A DNA stretch of 6,359 nt from Chloroflexi bacterium UBA4733. GTDB lineage: Bacteria > Chloroflexota > UBA4733. Below are positions 1-6,359 of this stretch, in pieces. The stretch covers positions 23,626-29,984 of the forward strand of contig DHIZ01000024.1 of NCBI GenBank assembly GCA_002404055.1, given 5' to 3'. Under the pieces are notes generated by a model. The model had not been told where the DNA came from, made no database searches, and worked only from the letters and a program-made list of their open reading frames with translations. The position numbers were made by a program, and so were the translations under genes. Numbering within the stretch: the stretch's first letter is position 1; each line of letters opens with the position of its first letter.

Positions 1-128
1 AGTCGCCCTCGTCGCTTGGCCGGGAGTGCCCGCTTGCGGGCCCTGCAATCGCGGCCCTGTAACTGGCGGCACAGAGCATGCTTGCCAGCTATGCAATACT
101 TTGCGGGGCACTCGCCCGGATGGAGTGG
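1..128. other. Left edge: no supported gene; small GC hairpin at 28-41
   Basis: No convincing coding region is seen here. On the minus strand, downstream of the 129-653 gene, a frame opens at a GTG (111-109) and stays open to the window edge for 37 codons. Its translation is rich in Pro, Gly and Gln, it has no clear ribosome binding site, and it does not look like a protein start, so it is not called. A short perfect palindrome (GCCCGC-TT-GCGGGC, 28-41) could form a small hairpin downstream of the minus-strand operon, but there is no T-run on either side, so it is not a standard intrinsic terminator. Confidence 0.4.
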
Positions 129-653
129 TTAGTCGTCCACAGTCCAGAGGTGGTTGGCAGCAATCAGGTTGGCCGGCAGCGCGTAGCCACCCTCGGCGGC
201 TTCCTCGAACAGGGTCACTCGGAAGCCCTCGAGCCGGCCAGGCAGCAGCAGGACCACTTGATCGGCATCAGTAGCCAGTGTCCGCAGCAGGCCCAGGTCG
301 ACGACGTAGGGAAACAGCAATTCCAGGTTGGCGAGCACGAGGGGACCGTCCCCGCGCAGGGTCGCGCGCAGGAATGTACCGAAGGCGCGCTCGACGTGGG
401 CACGAACCGGCTCTGGATGGCGAGCTTCATCGGCCACCAGGCGCCGAAATTCGGTGTCGGGAATGGCGTCGAGGATGCCACGATTGACCGACAGCGGCGC
501 CGGGAAGGCCCGCCCCTGGACAGTGGTCGCCTGCGGCAGCCGACCGGCAAAGCGTTCCAGCGCGGCGTAGCTGCCGAGGACGCCGTAGAGCTGGCGTCCG
601 GCGGTCACCGCCAGTGCCAGGCGCAGCGCCTCAATCACGTCAGTATCACGCAC
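129..653 (-). CDS. Uncharacterised 174-aa protein, second gene of minus-strand pair; possible degenerate P-loop (BrxF-like) protein
   Basis: I do not recognise this protein with certainty. It starts with GTG at 653, 1 nt after the TGA (657-655) of the upstream gene, which implies translational coupling and a shared transcript. It ends at TAA (131-129). No signal peptide or membrane segment is visible, so it is probably cytosolic. The layout suggests an alpha/beta nucleotide-binding-type fold: an early hydrophobic strand (QLYGVLG, about 21-27), a strand of Walker-B style (PLVLANLELLF, 104-114) and another strand (DQVVLLLPGR, 131-140). The place where a Walker A motif would be expected (about residues 23-32, GVLGSYAAL) has no GK[ST], so nucleotide hydrolysis is doubtful. 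The length and the NLELLF stretch faintly recall BrxF of type III BREX systems, but this is an inference from memory only. No BrxC, PglX or PglZ gene is in the window. The reading frame itself is secure; the function is unknown. Confidence 0.72.
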   Translation of the reverse strand: MRDTDVIEALRLALAVTAGRQLYGVLGSYAALERFAGRLPQATTVQGRAFPAPLSVNRGILDAIPDTEFRRLVADEARHPEPVRAHVERAFGTFLRATLRGDGPLVLANLELLFPYVVDLGLLRTLATDADQVVLLLPGRLEGFRVTLFEEAAEGGYALPANLIAANHLWTVDD

Positions 654-654
654 G

Positions 655-1540
655 TCAACTTGCCCCTGTTACCAGGCGCTCGACCACTTCATCCAGCGTC
701 AGGCGCGTCGTGAACTGCCGCAAACTGTCGATCTCCGTCACCTTCGTGATCAGCCCCCGATTGCGCAACTCGTAGAGAGCAGACAGCATACTGGCGGGCG
801 AACAGCCGCAAGGCGCGATCAGCATAGCCCTGGGGGAACATGCGCCGGATGATGTAGTCGGCGTTGCGGCTGCGCGTCTGAGCAGTTCTAAAGGGCAGGG
901 CCTGGCGCAGATACTGCCCGATTTCACCCAGGTCGTCCGTGTCGGGCAACGTGGGCAGCAACGCCACGGCTTCTTTCAACGCTGCCTTGGCAAACAACTC
1001 GGTCCCATGGCGGGGCGCAATCGCGCGACGCTGCGGCCGGCGTGCTGGAGGCGCTGTGGGCGGGCTTTCCACTGGCGGAGGTTCACACTGCACCTCGTCC
1101 GCTTCGACCGGCTCCAAAAGCCTTGCGGGAGCAGTAAAGAGCTGAAGTTGCTGGCCGTCTACCGGCCCATCGTGCGTCTCGGCGGACGATACCAGCACCC
1201 GCTGGCGCATGCACTCGACGAGTTTGATCAGTGCGATTGACGCATCACCGAGTCCGTCAATCGCTTGCAGATCGTGTCGTCCGGCGGCGAGCGTGCAGGG
1301 GAGGCTCCCAAATCGCTGCAGCAGCAGTTCGGCCAGGGCGCGTACATCCTTCCGTGGGATGGCGAAGCAGAGCAGTAGCTCCAGGAGCTCCGCGTCGGTC
1401 AGCGTCTCCCCTGTTTCGGCACGGAAACGCTGGCGCAGGCGCTTGCGGTGTCCATCGGCATCGCCGGCTCCGCGCAACTCCGGCTCGTCACGCCTGTCGA
1501 CTGCAACCGCCACCACTATCGCCAGTGACCCCGTCCGCAT
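655..1540 (-). pseudogene. RadC-type HhH domain protein with non-RadC C-terminus, frameshifted
   Basis: The N-terminal part (GHRKRLRQRF through GLGDASIALIKL, about 90 residues) matches the UPF0758/RadC N-terminal helix-hairpin-helix domain, including the TDAELLELLL and RFGSL blocks and the GLGDA hairpin. In RadC this is followed by a JAB/MPN metalloprotease domain with an HxH...D motif, which is absent here. Instead there is a Pro/Ala-rich linker and a C-terminal domain (DLGEIGQYLRQALPFRTAQ, then RSRNADYIIRRMF) of unrecognised family; a winged helix is possible. The frame breaks near 787: coding continues one frame over with LSALYELRNRGLI and stops at 657-655, just before the next gene. Joined, the product is about 294 residues from ATG 1540 or about 306 from ATG 1576. 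The start is uncertain because no clear ribosome binding site is seen; 1540 is preferred because a possible -10 (TATACT) lies at 1569-1564. HhH domains bind DNA non-specifically, so a DNA-binding role is likely. The break could be a sequencing error. Confidence 0.6.
784..793 (-). other. Frameshift point inside the HhH-domain gene
   Basis: Reading the minus strand, the upstream frame gives ...RLFARQY (ending at 788) and then degenerates into ...VCSLRVAQSGADHEG to a stop at 689. Skipping one base (787) puts the reading into the frame LSALYELRNRGLITKV, which has GC-rich third positions and a stop placed 1 nt before the next gene's start. The coding signal therefore switches frame here. There is no obvious slippery heptamer, so mutation or sequence error is more likely than programmed frameshifting. 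Confidence 0.6.
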
Positions 1541-1588
1541 GTCCGACTTGCTATTGGCAAGCAAGTATACCGACATGCGGGAAAGGGG
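1529..1588. repeat. 60-bp nested inverted repeat in the divergent control region
   Basis: Perfect outer arms CCGCATGTC (1535-1543) and GACATGCGG (1572-1580) enclose perfect inner arms ACTTGCT (1546-1552) and AGCAAGT (1560-1566) around the 7-nt centre ATTGGCA. A further CCCC/GGGG pair lies at 1529-1532 and 1585-1588. The repeat sits at the 5' end of the minus-strand HhH gene and overlaps both of its candidate ATG starts (1576 and 1540) and its possible -10 box. It could be an operator for a dimeric regulator, a cruciform-forming site, or a small mobile repeat. Confidence 0.7.
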
Positions 1589-1592
1589 ATAA
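1564..1592 (-). promoter_or_regulatory. Possible sigma-70-like promoter for the minus-strand pair
   Basis: On the minus strand, TATACT (1569-1564) matches the -10 consensus at 5 of 6 positions. Seventeen bases upstream, TTATCC (1592-1587) is only a 3 of 6 match to -35. Transcription would start near 1557, inside the inverted repeat, which would favour ATG 1540 over ATG 1576 as translation start. The weak -35 makes this a tentative call. Confidence 0.3.
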
Positions 1593-1702
1593 CGCTGATA
1601 GGAGGTCTGACGGGGCGGCAGTGCCTCCGACACCAGCGATGTCCGGCACGTTACGCTAGAGTGCGCGAACGATGTGCCTTGGCGGAATGGGGGGATCTTC
1701 AG
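1577..1702. other. Divergent intergenic region between the HhH gene and the DUF6807 gene
   Basis: This stretch separates two divergently transcribed genes and must hold the plus-strand promoter, but no convincing -35/-10 pair is visible for it. A strong Shine-Dalgarno-like AGGAGGT occurs at 1600-1606. It is followed 14 nt later by a 12-codon GTG frame (1621-1659), a spacing too long to call a leader peptide. The GTG at 1661, in frame with the DUF6807 gene, has no ribosome binding site and adds residues unlike a domain start. Confidence 0.4.
1689..1695 (+). promoter_or_regulatory. Ribosome binding site deciding the DUF6807 start
   Basis: GGGGGGA lies 7 nt before ATG 1703, good spacing for a purine-rich Shine-Dalgarno. 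This favours ATG 1703 over the upstream in-frame GTG at 1661. Confidence 0.5.
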
Positions 1703-2944
1703 ATGCTCGAATTGGTAGTCCAGGCAGGGGCCTTGGCCCGGCAAGCGCCGCTGCTCAGTGTTGACGTTCCTCGTCAAGCCATCGCCGCTGCCGGCGGCAG
1801 GATGGCGCAGGAAGAGCGCGCGGCGCAGACGCTCTGGCTGCGTGAGGCAGAAAGCGGGGCGCTCAATGTTGCGCAGTACGACCCGGCTTCCGGCAGGCTG
1901 GCCTTCGTCGCGCCGGGTGCGATGGCGGCCGGCAGTAGTCGCCGGTTTACGCTGGTGGCTGCTGCCCGTGACCGCCAGGACGAGGTGCGGCATCCAGACC
2001 ATCCCGTCCAACTCACGCAGAAGCTCGACCGCATCCTGATACAGGCACAGGAACAAACCTGGGCGACCTACAACTACCTGGGTGGACGCCGCCCTTACTT
2101 CTGGCCGCTGCTCGGTCCCGCCGGCGCCAGCGTCGTGCGCGGTCAAGGCACCGGTGAACATCCCCACCACACCGGCCTGGGTTTGAGCTATGGCGGGCAC
2201 AGCGAGGAGGGGTCGGCCAACATCTGGTCCGACTGGGACGAGCCGCCCTACGGCCCCGGCGGACGCATGCTGCATCGGGGCTTCCGCCAACTCAGTTCCG
2301 GGCCGGTCTACGGCCAACTGGTGCAGGACGTCACCTATGTCGACGCCTACGGGGAACCGATCGTCGACGAGGTGCGCACGATCCGCTGTTGGTGGGCGAC
2401 GGCCGAAGCACGCTTTCTAGACTTCGAGTTCCACATCCAAAGCTGCCGCGATCGCGGACCGCAGCCCTTCCTCTTCATGATCCGTCTTGCCACGAGTATG
2501 GCGATCCCGAAGGTTGGCCGGGTCAGTAACGCCGCCGGCTATCCGGTGCCGTCGAGCAAGCCTGGCGACCGCCTCTATCGCGCGGGCTGGGTGGACGGCT
2601 CGGGACCGATGGGCGGTCCGCCTCCACCGCCGCCGACGGCCGCACCGGAGACTTTGGTCGACCTTCCCGGCGCCAAAGTGCCCGAGCAGCGCCACGACGA
2701 GGGCCCCTGGAACGGCATCGCCCTGTTCGATCACCCGGCGAATCACGGCTTCCCGGCGATGGTCGGCAAGTATGCAGTGTCCCAACAGATCACGCAGGCC
2801 CATTACCCGCCGCCGGATGCGCCGCACGGTCCCTTCACCTTTCGCCAGCGTGTCTACGTCCACGCCGGGGATGCGGAAGCGGCCGGCGTTGCCCAGCACG
2901 CCGCCGACTACGCCGACCCGTGCCGGGTAGAGGTGCGGGGTTAG
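1703..2944 (+). CDS. DUF6807 / 'PmoA family' protein
   Basis: This 413-residue protein carries the features of the family formerly called 'methane oxygenase PmoA' (now DUF6807). It has an N-terminal beta-rich region (MLELVVQAG to about residue 90), then a YNYLGGRRPYFWPLLGP block, the family histidine motif GEHPHHTG (H153, H155, H156), a SANIWSDW block, and the C-terminal GIALFDHPANHGFP block (D343, H344). It appears full length. The name is historical: this is not a subunit of particulate methane monooxygenase, which is a multi-pass membrane protein, whereas this one has no membrane helix or signal peptide and is probably cytosolic. The clustered histidines suggest a metal or catalytic site, but I know of no firmly established reaction. 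Family members often occur near sugar dehydrogenases and sugar transporters, suggesting a carbohydrate role (inference). A Pro-rich insertion with six consecutive prolines (306-311) precedes the last block. The gene stands alone on the plus strand, diverging from the HhH gene. Confidence 0.88.
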   Translation: MLELVVQAGALARQAPLLSVDVPRQAIAAAGGRMAQEERAAQTLWLREAESGALNVAQYDPASGRLAFVAPGAMAAGSSRRFTLVAAARDRQDEVRHPDHPVQLTQKLDRILIQAQEQTWATYNYLGGRRPYFWPLLGPAGASVVRGQGTGEHPHHTGLGLSYGGHSEEGSANIWSDWDEPPYGPGGRMLHRGFRQLSSGPVYGQLVQDVTYVDAYGEPIVDEVRTIRCWWATAEARFLDFEFHIQSCRDRGPQPFLFMIRLATSMAIPKVGRVSNAAGYPVPSSKPGDRLYRAGWVDGSGPMGGPPPPPPTAAPETLVDLPGAKVPEQRHDEGPWNGIALFDHPANHGFPAMVGKYAVSQQITQAHYPPPDAPHGPFTFRQRVYVHAGDAEAAGVAQHAADYADPCRVEVRG

Positions 2945-2955
2945 GTAGTACCTAA
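2941..2955 (+). terminator. Short palindrome overlapping the stop codon, weak terminator candidate
   Basis: TTAGGTA-G-TACCTAA is a perfect palindrome with a single central base that contains the DUF6807 stop codon (TAG 2942-2944). As RNA it would need a larger loop, leaving about 5 bp of stem, and no T-run follows. Termination is possible but not shown. Confidence 0.25.
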
Positions 2956-2986
2956 TCCATTCTGGAATCATTGCCATGGCGCCCGC

Positions 2987-3092
2987 CTGGCGACTAAAGT
3001 CGCGGCTACCATAGGGAAGTCCGCCTTCGCGGACTCGGATCTAGCCCGCGAAGGCGGGCTTCGCTCCCAGTAGGCGCGACTTCAGTCGCCAG
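2987..3092. repeat. 106-bp nested palindromic intergenic repeat (REP/MITE-like)
   Basis: The outer 22-nt arms (2987-3008 and 3071-3092) are reverse complements at 20 of 22 positions, and each contains its own mini-palindrome (GACTAAAGTC on the left, GACTTCAGTC on the right). Inside are two perfect 18-nt hairpins: 3018-3035 (AGTCCGC-CTTC-GCGGACT) and 3043-3060 (AGCCCGC-GAAG-GCGGGCT). They are near reverse complements of each other, with a perfect 12-nt core (3021-3032 against 3046-3057). The DNA or RNA could therefore fold as one long stem or as a string of small hairpins. It encodes nothing and looks like a dispersed intergenic repeat of the REPIN/MITE sort; the family name is not known to me. 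Confidence 0.8.
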
Positions 3093-3105
3093 CCGTCTCT
3101 GCCAC

Positions 3106-4029
<924 letters not shown>

Positions 4030-4104
4030 GGCCCACGCCCGTCGTGCCACGGCAGACCGCATCCGGGGCTGCTGAGTTCACATAATGAAGGAGAAGATCA
4101 CTCA
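4030..4104 (+). promoter_or_regulatory. Short spacer with permease ribosome binding site
   Basis: AAGGAG at 4088-4093 lies 11 nt before ATG 4105, slightly long spacing but the best site present. The same stretch holds a seven-codon frame (ATG 4085 to TGA 4108, MKEKITQ) whose stop overlaps the permease start as ATGA. The 75-nt spacing after the ATPase stop, without a visible promoter or terminator, supports one transcript for ATPase and permease. Confidence 0.55.
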
Positions 4105-4866
4105 ATGAAGATCGCCCGTGACACCTGGATCGTCTTCCAGCGCTACTTCGGTCTGTTCGTGCGCAACCCCGCCTGGATCGTCATTGGTGTGGTGCAGCCG
4201 CTACTCTACCTGCTGCTGTTCGCGCCGCTGCTCAAGTCGATCGCCAGCGCGCCGGGCTTCCCACCGGGCGGCGCCTATAACGTCTTCGTGCCGGGCTCGC
4301 TGATCCAACTCGGCATGTTCGGCGCCGTCAGCGTCGGCTTCAGCTTGATTGCCGAGTTGCGCTTTGGCGTGATTGAGCGCCTACGGGTGACGCCGGTCAG
4401 CCGGCTGTCGCTCCTGCTGGGTCGGGCTTTGCGCGACATCCTCAACCTGTTGATCCAATCGTTGCTACTGATCCTGGTCGCCCTACCCTTCGGCCTCAGC
4501 ATCCACCCGGTCGGCCTGCTCGTGATGCTGGCCTTGTTGGCCCTGATCGCGCTGCTCTTCGCCTCGCTCTCCTACGCCGTGGCGCTCTGGTTGCGCAGCG
4601 AAGACGCCTTCGCACCGCTTGTCTTCACAGCTGCGCTGCCCTTGCTACTGCTGTCCGGCGTGCTGCTGCCGCTCACGCTCGCCCCCGCCTGGCTGCGCGC
4701 CATTGCCGCCATCAACCCGCTGGCCTACGCCGTCGACGCCGCCCGCGCCATCTTCAACGACCACCTCGCGGACGTGAGTGTGGCCAAAGGCGTCCTCATC
4801 ATGGCCGTGCTGGCCTTCCTGGCCCTGGCGACAGCCGCCCGCTCCTTCGGCCGCGCTGCTGCCTGA
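4105..4866 (+). CDS. ABC-2 type permease, DrrB-type exporter membrane subunit
   Basis: This 253-residue integral membrane protein is the transport channel partner of the upstream ATPase. About six hydrophobic segments are visible, at roughly residues 24-43, 60-82, 107-129, 133-160, 168-190 and 228-247. Family landmarks are the cytoplasmic loop FGVIERLRVTPVSR (about 87-100), which corresponds to the E-x-GT-x-ERL-x-x-TP motif of ABC2_membrane proteins and is thought to contact the ATPase, and NPLAYAVDAAR (about 203-213) before the last helix. The short, charged N-terminus (MKIARDTW) lies in the cytoplasm. Length and layout match DrrB-like permeases. Two copies are expected to combine with two ATPase copies. 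The direction of transport is predicted to be export, because this family uses no solute-binding protein. Substrate cannot be deduced. Confidence 0.9.
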   Translation: MKIARDTWIVFQRYFGLFVRNPAWIVIGVVQPLLYLLLFAPLLKSIASAPGFPPGGAYNVFVPGSLIQLGMFGAVSVGFSLIAELRFGVIERLRVTPVSRLSLLLGRALRDILNLLIQSLLLILVALPFGLSIHPVGLLVMLALLALIALLFASLSYAVALWLRSEDAFAPLVFTAALPLLLLSGVLLPLTLAPAWLRAIAAINPLAYAVDAARAIFNDHLADVSVAKGVLIMAVLAFLALATAARSFGRAAA

Positions 4867-4892
4867 TGTCGCGCTGGGATCCCTCAGCGGAC

Positions 4893-4920
4893 TTGCATCT
4901 CGGCAGCGCATCGCTATACT
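4893..4920 (+). promoter_or_regulatory. Candidate sigma-70 promoter of the solute-binding protein gene
   Basis: TTGCAT (4893-4898) and TATACT (4915-4920) are separated by 16 nt. The -10 matches consensus at 5 of 6 positions; the -35 keeps the TTG. The AT-rich -10 stands out in this GC-rich sequence, and the site lies in a non-coding gap upstream of a strong ribosome binding site. Confidence 0.5.
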
Positions 4921-5029
4921 ATTCCCGAACGCCACGATCACTGGTTTTCTGACCTGCTCGACCGAGGAATGTCCCAGCTATCCGTATGTCATCCTTCGTC
5001 GGGTCCTGGATCGCGGCGCCACGAGCGAT

Positions 5030-5035
5030 AAGGAG
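5030..5035 (+). promoter_or_regulatory. Ribosome binding site of the solute-binding protein
   Basis: AAGGAG lies 5 nt before ATG 5041 and 8 nt before the adjacent ATG 5044. Either may be used; the second has the more usual spacing, and the choice changes the protein by one residue. Confidence 0.7.
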
Positions 5036-5040
5036 CGCGG

Positions 5041-6359
5041 ATGATGTTAGGCACCTGGAGCCGTCGAAGCGTATTGGCTGGTCTCGGACGGACCGCCCTG
5101 GGAGCGTTGGGGGCGGCCGCTGGCGGCTCGTTGCTGGCCGCCTGCGGTGCAGCGACAGGGTCATCGCCGCAAGCAACGGTCGCGGCTGCGGCGCCCACAA
5201 GCTCGGTCAGTATCGTCAATACCACGGTGAGCAGCGCCATCGCCGCGTCGCCTACCAGCGCGGCTGCCGCCGCCCCCGGCAAAGGGAAGATAGCGCTGCG
5301 CTGGAGTACATGGGGCGACGCCCAGAACCCCTTCGCCCAGGCGGCGACACAGGGACTGCAAATCTTCCAGCAGCAGCACCCGGAAATTGCCGTCACGCCG
5401 GAGGATCAGGGCGCCGCCAACTTCGTAGACAAGATGACCACCGAGATGGTCAGCGGCGATGCGCCGGACATCATCGGCCAGTGCTGCACCACCTTGCCCA
5501 ACTGGACGCGCAAGGGGCTGGTCTTGCCGCTCGATTCCTACATCAACCGCGACTACAAGACGGAGCAGATCAAGGACTTCGAGCAACTGCAATGGTCGTT
5601 CTTCCACGACCCCAAACAGGGGCAGTTCGCCTTCCCCATGTATATGGGCATCTTCGCGCTGGCCTATAACAAAGACCGCTTCCAGGCCACCGGCGTCGCC
5701 GTGCCGACGAATGACTGGGACTGGCAGAACTTCCAGGATGCCATGCTCAAACTGACCGATCCCTCCCAGAAGAAATGGGGCATGAACACCATCGGCGCCG
5801 GCTCGACCTGGTACCAGTTCATCCACCAGAACGGCGGCAGCCCGGTCGACCCCAATGACGACACGAAATGCACAGTGGATAGTCCGGCGGCGCTGGAGGC
5901 GACGCAGTGGCTGCACGACCGCTACTGGGTGGATAAGTCCATCATCCCGAACGACCAGAAGACCGCCGGCACGACCGACGACCAGCGTTTCAAGAACGGC
6001 GCCACGGCCATGTACGGCCTCGGCTCCTGGTATATCACGCGCCTGATCAAAGCGGTGGGGCCCGACATGCAGTGGGACGCCTTCCCGCTGCCGAAAGGCA
6101 AGGTGATGCGCTCCACCCTGGCCACCACCGACGGCTGGGTCATCTTCAAAGGCAGCCCGCATCCGGCGGAGTCGTGGACGCTGATGAAGTTTCTGCAGGC
6201 GGACGACTGGTGGACGATCAACATGGCGGTGACCGGCCAGCAACCAGCCCGCGCCTCGTTGCAAGACAAGTGGATCGCCCAGATCGTCAAGGGCAACCCG
6301 GTGCTGGCCGACAAGAACCTGAAGGCCTTCACCGTCGCCAACACCGAGAACTACGGTCG
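5041..6359 (+). CDS. Extracellular solute-binding protein (family 1) of a sugar ABC importer, Tat lipoprotein, 3' partial
   Basis: The frame is open from ATG 5041 to the window edge (439 codons and 2 nt), so the C-terminus is missing, probably only a few tens of residues. The N-terminus is a Tat signal (SRRSVL, residues 7-12) followed by a hydrophobic stretch and the lipobox LAAC with lipidated Cys 35. The protein should therefore be exported folded and anchored on the outer face of the membrane. An Ala/Ser/Thr-rich linker runs to about residue 80. The family-1 binding domain begins near KIALRWSTWG and shows typical blocks: SGDAPDIIGQ, GLVLPLDSYI, FPMYMGIFALAYNKDRF, GVAVPTNDWDWQNF, FKNGATAMYGLGSW and TTDGWVIFKGS. 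Aromatic residues suit carbohydrate binding, but the exact sugar cannot be read. Vicinal Cys 148-149 and Cys 277 are unusual. The gene has its own candidate promoter, and the importer's two permease genes would be expected to the right, outside the window. It is unrelated to the exporter just upstream. Confidence 0.92.
   Translation, partial: MMLGTWSRRSVLAGLGRTALGALGAAAGGSLLAACGAATGSSPQATVAAAAPTSSVSIVNTTVSSAIAASPTSAAAAAPGKGKIALRWSTWGDAQNPFAQAATQGLQIFQQQHPEIAVTPEDQGAANFVDKMTTEMVSGDAPDIIGQCCTTLPNWTRKGLVLPLDSYINRDYKTEQIKDFEQLQWSFFHDPKQGQFAFPMYMGIFALAYNKDRFQATGVAVPTNDWDWQNFQDAMLKLTDPSQKKWGMNTIGAGSTWYQFIHQNGGSPVDPNDDTKCTVDSPAALEATQWLHDRYWVDKSIIPNDQKTAGTTDDQRFKNGATAMYGLGSWYITRLIKAVGPDMQWDAFPLPKGKVMRSTLATTDGWVIFKGSPHPAESWTLMKFLQADDWWTINMAVTGQQPARASLQDKWIAQIVKGNPVLADKNLKAFTVANTENYG

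Larger units (their letters stand above)
4867..5040 (+). promoter_or_regulatory. Intergenic region before the solute-binding protein
   Basis: This 174-nt gap has a weak bulged hairpin (4872-4889, CGCTG/CAGCG arms) just after the permease stop, without a T-run, and a candidate promoter at 4893-4920. The predicted leader from about 4927 to 5040 is roughly 115 nt long. I see no clear operator palindrome or known riboswitch in it. The region marks a new transcription unit. Confidence 0.45.

Noticed and set aside
1..8. AGTCGCC at the window edge as the end of a second copy of the 2987-3092 repeat
   Set aside because: Only about 7 nt match the repeat end. This is too short to support without the sequence to the left.
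78..713. Long plus-strand frame of 211 codons opposite the 129-653 gene
   Set aside because: The minus-strand frame has the better protein-like composition and is coupled to the upstream gene; the plus frame has no ribosome binding site and no recognisable motif.
1209..1592. Plus-strand open frames across 939-1659
   Set aside because: They are antisense to the HhH gene and have Arg/Ser/Pro-rich, low-complexity translations typical of shadow frames in GC-rich DNA.
1541..2317. Extension of the HhH gene upstream to position 2317
   Set aside because: The frame is open, but the extra part is antisense to the well-supported DUF6807 gene and its translation is low-complexity; the real start is near 1540-1576.
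2976..3014. ATG at 2976 (with GGAA 8 nt upstream) as the original ABC ATPase start interrupted by the repeat
   Set aside because: It runs into TAG at 3012-3014. Removing the repeat, with or without a 3-bp target duplication, does not bring this ATG into the ATPase frame.
2941..3105. CRISPR array or tRNA/rRNA in the repeat-rich gap
   Set aside because: There is no regular repeat-spacer pattern and no cloverleaf or conserved RNA sequence; the structure is a single nested palindrome.
5161..6264. 367-codon minus-strand frame opposite the solute-binding protein
   Set aside because: It is a shadow of the plus-strand gene, which has an unmistakable Tat/lipobox signal and family-1 binding domain.

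Overview
The window is GC-rich DNA with strongly GC-biased third codon positions. It carries a Tat-exported lipoprotein sugar-binding protein and an intergenic palindromic repeat. This mix suggests a Chloroflexota-like bacterium (for example Thermomicrobia or relatives), but the assignment rests on gene style only and no phylogenetic marker is present.

Layout. (1) Positions 129-1540, minus strand: a tight two-gene unit. The upstream gene (about 655-1540) has an N-terminal helix-hairpin-helix domain like that of RadC/UPF0758 proteins. It lacks the RadC JAB metalloprotease domain and instead has a proline-rich linker and an unrecognised C-terminal domain. It is interrupted by a frameshift near 787. 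The downstream gene (129-653) starts 1 nt after it and encodes a 174-residue protein of no recognised family, with a weak resemblance to BREX P-loop proteins but no Walker A motif. (2) Positions 1529-1702: the divergent control region, with a 60-bp nested inverted repeat. (3) Positions 1703-2944, plus strand: a full-length DUF6807/'PmoA family' protein. (4) Positions 2945-3105: an intergenic stretch dominated by a roughly 106-bp nested palindromic repeat. (5) Positions 3106-4866, plus strand: a DrrA-type ABC ATPase and a DrrB-type ABC-2 permease, together a two-component exporter. The ATPase N-terminus appears eroded at the repeat. (6) Positions 4867-6359: a candidate sigma-70 promoter, then a Tat/lipobox family-1 solute-binding protein that runs off the right edge. 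Because this gene has no stop in the window, it is easy to miss.

How the genes work together. The ATPase and permease should form one exporter (2+2 subunits) at the cytoplasmic membrane. The solute-binding protein belongs to a separate carbohydrate importer whose permeases would lie to the right. DUF6807 proteins are often found in carbohydrate-related gene neighbourhoods, so it may be metabolically linked to that importer, although the exporter genes sit between them. The minus-strand pair is the least understood part and the best candidate for something undescribed.
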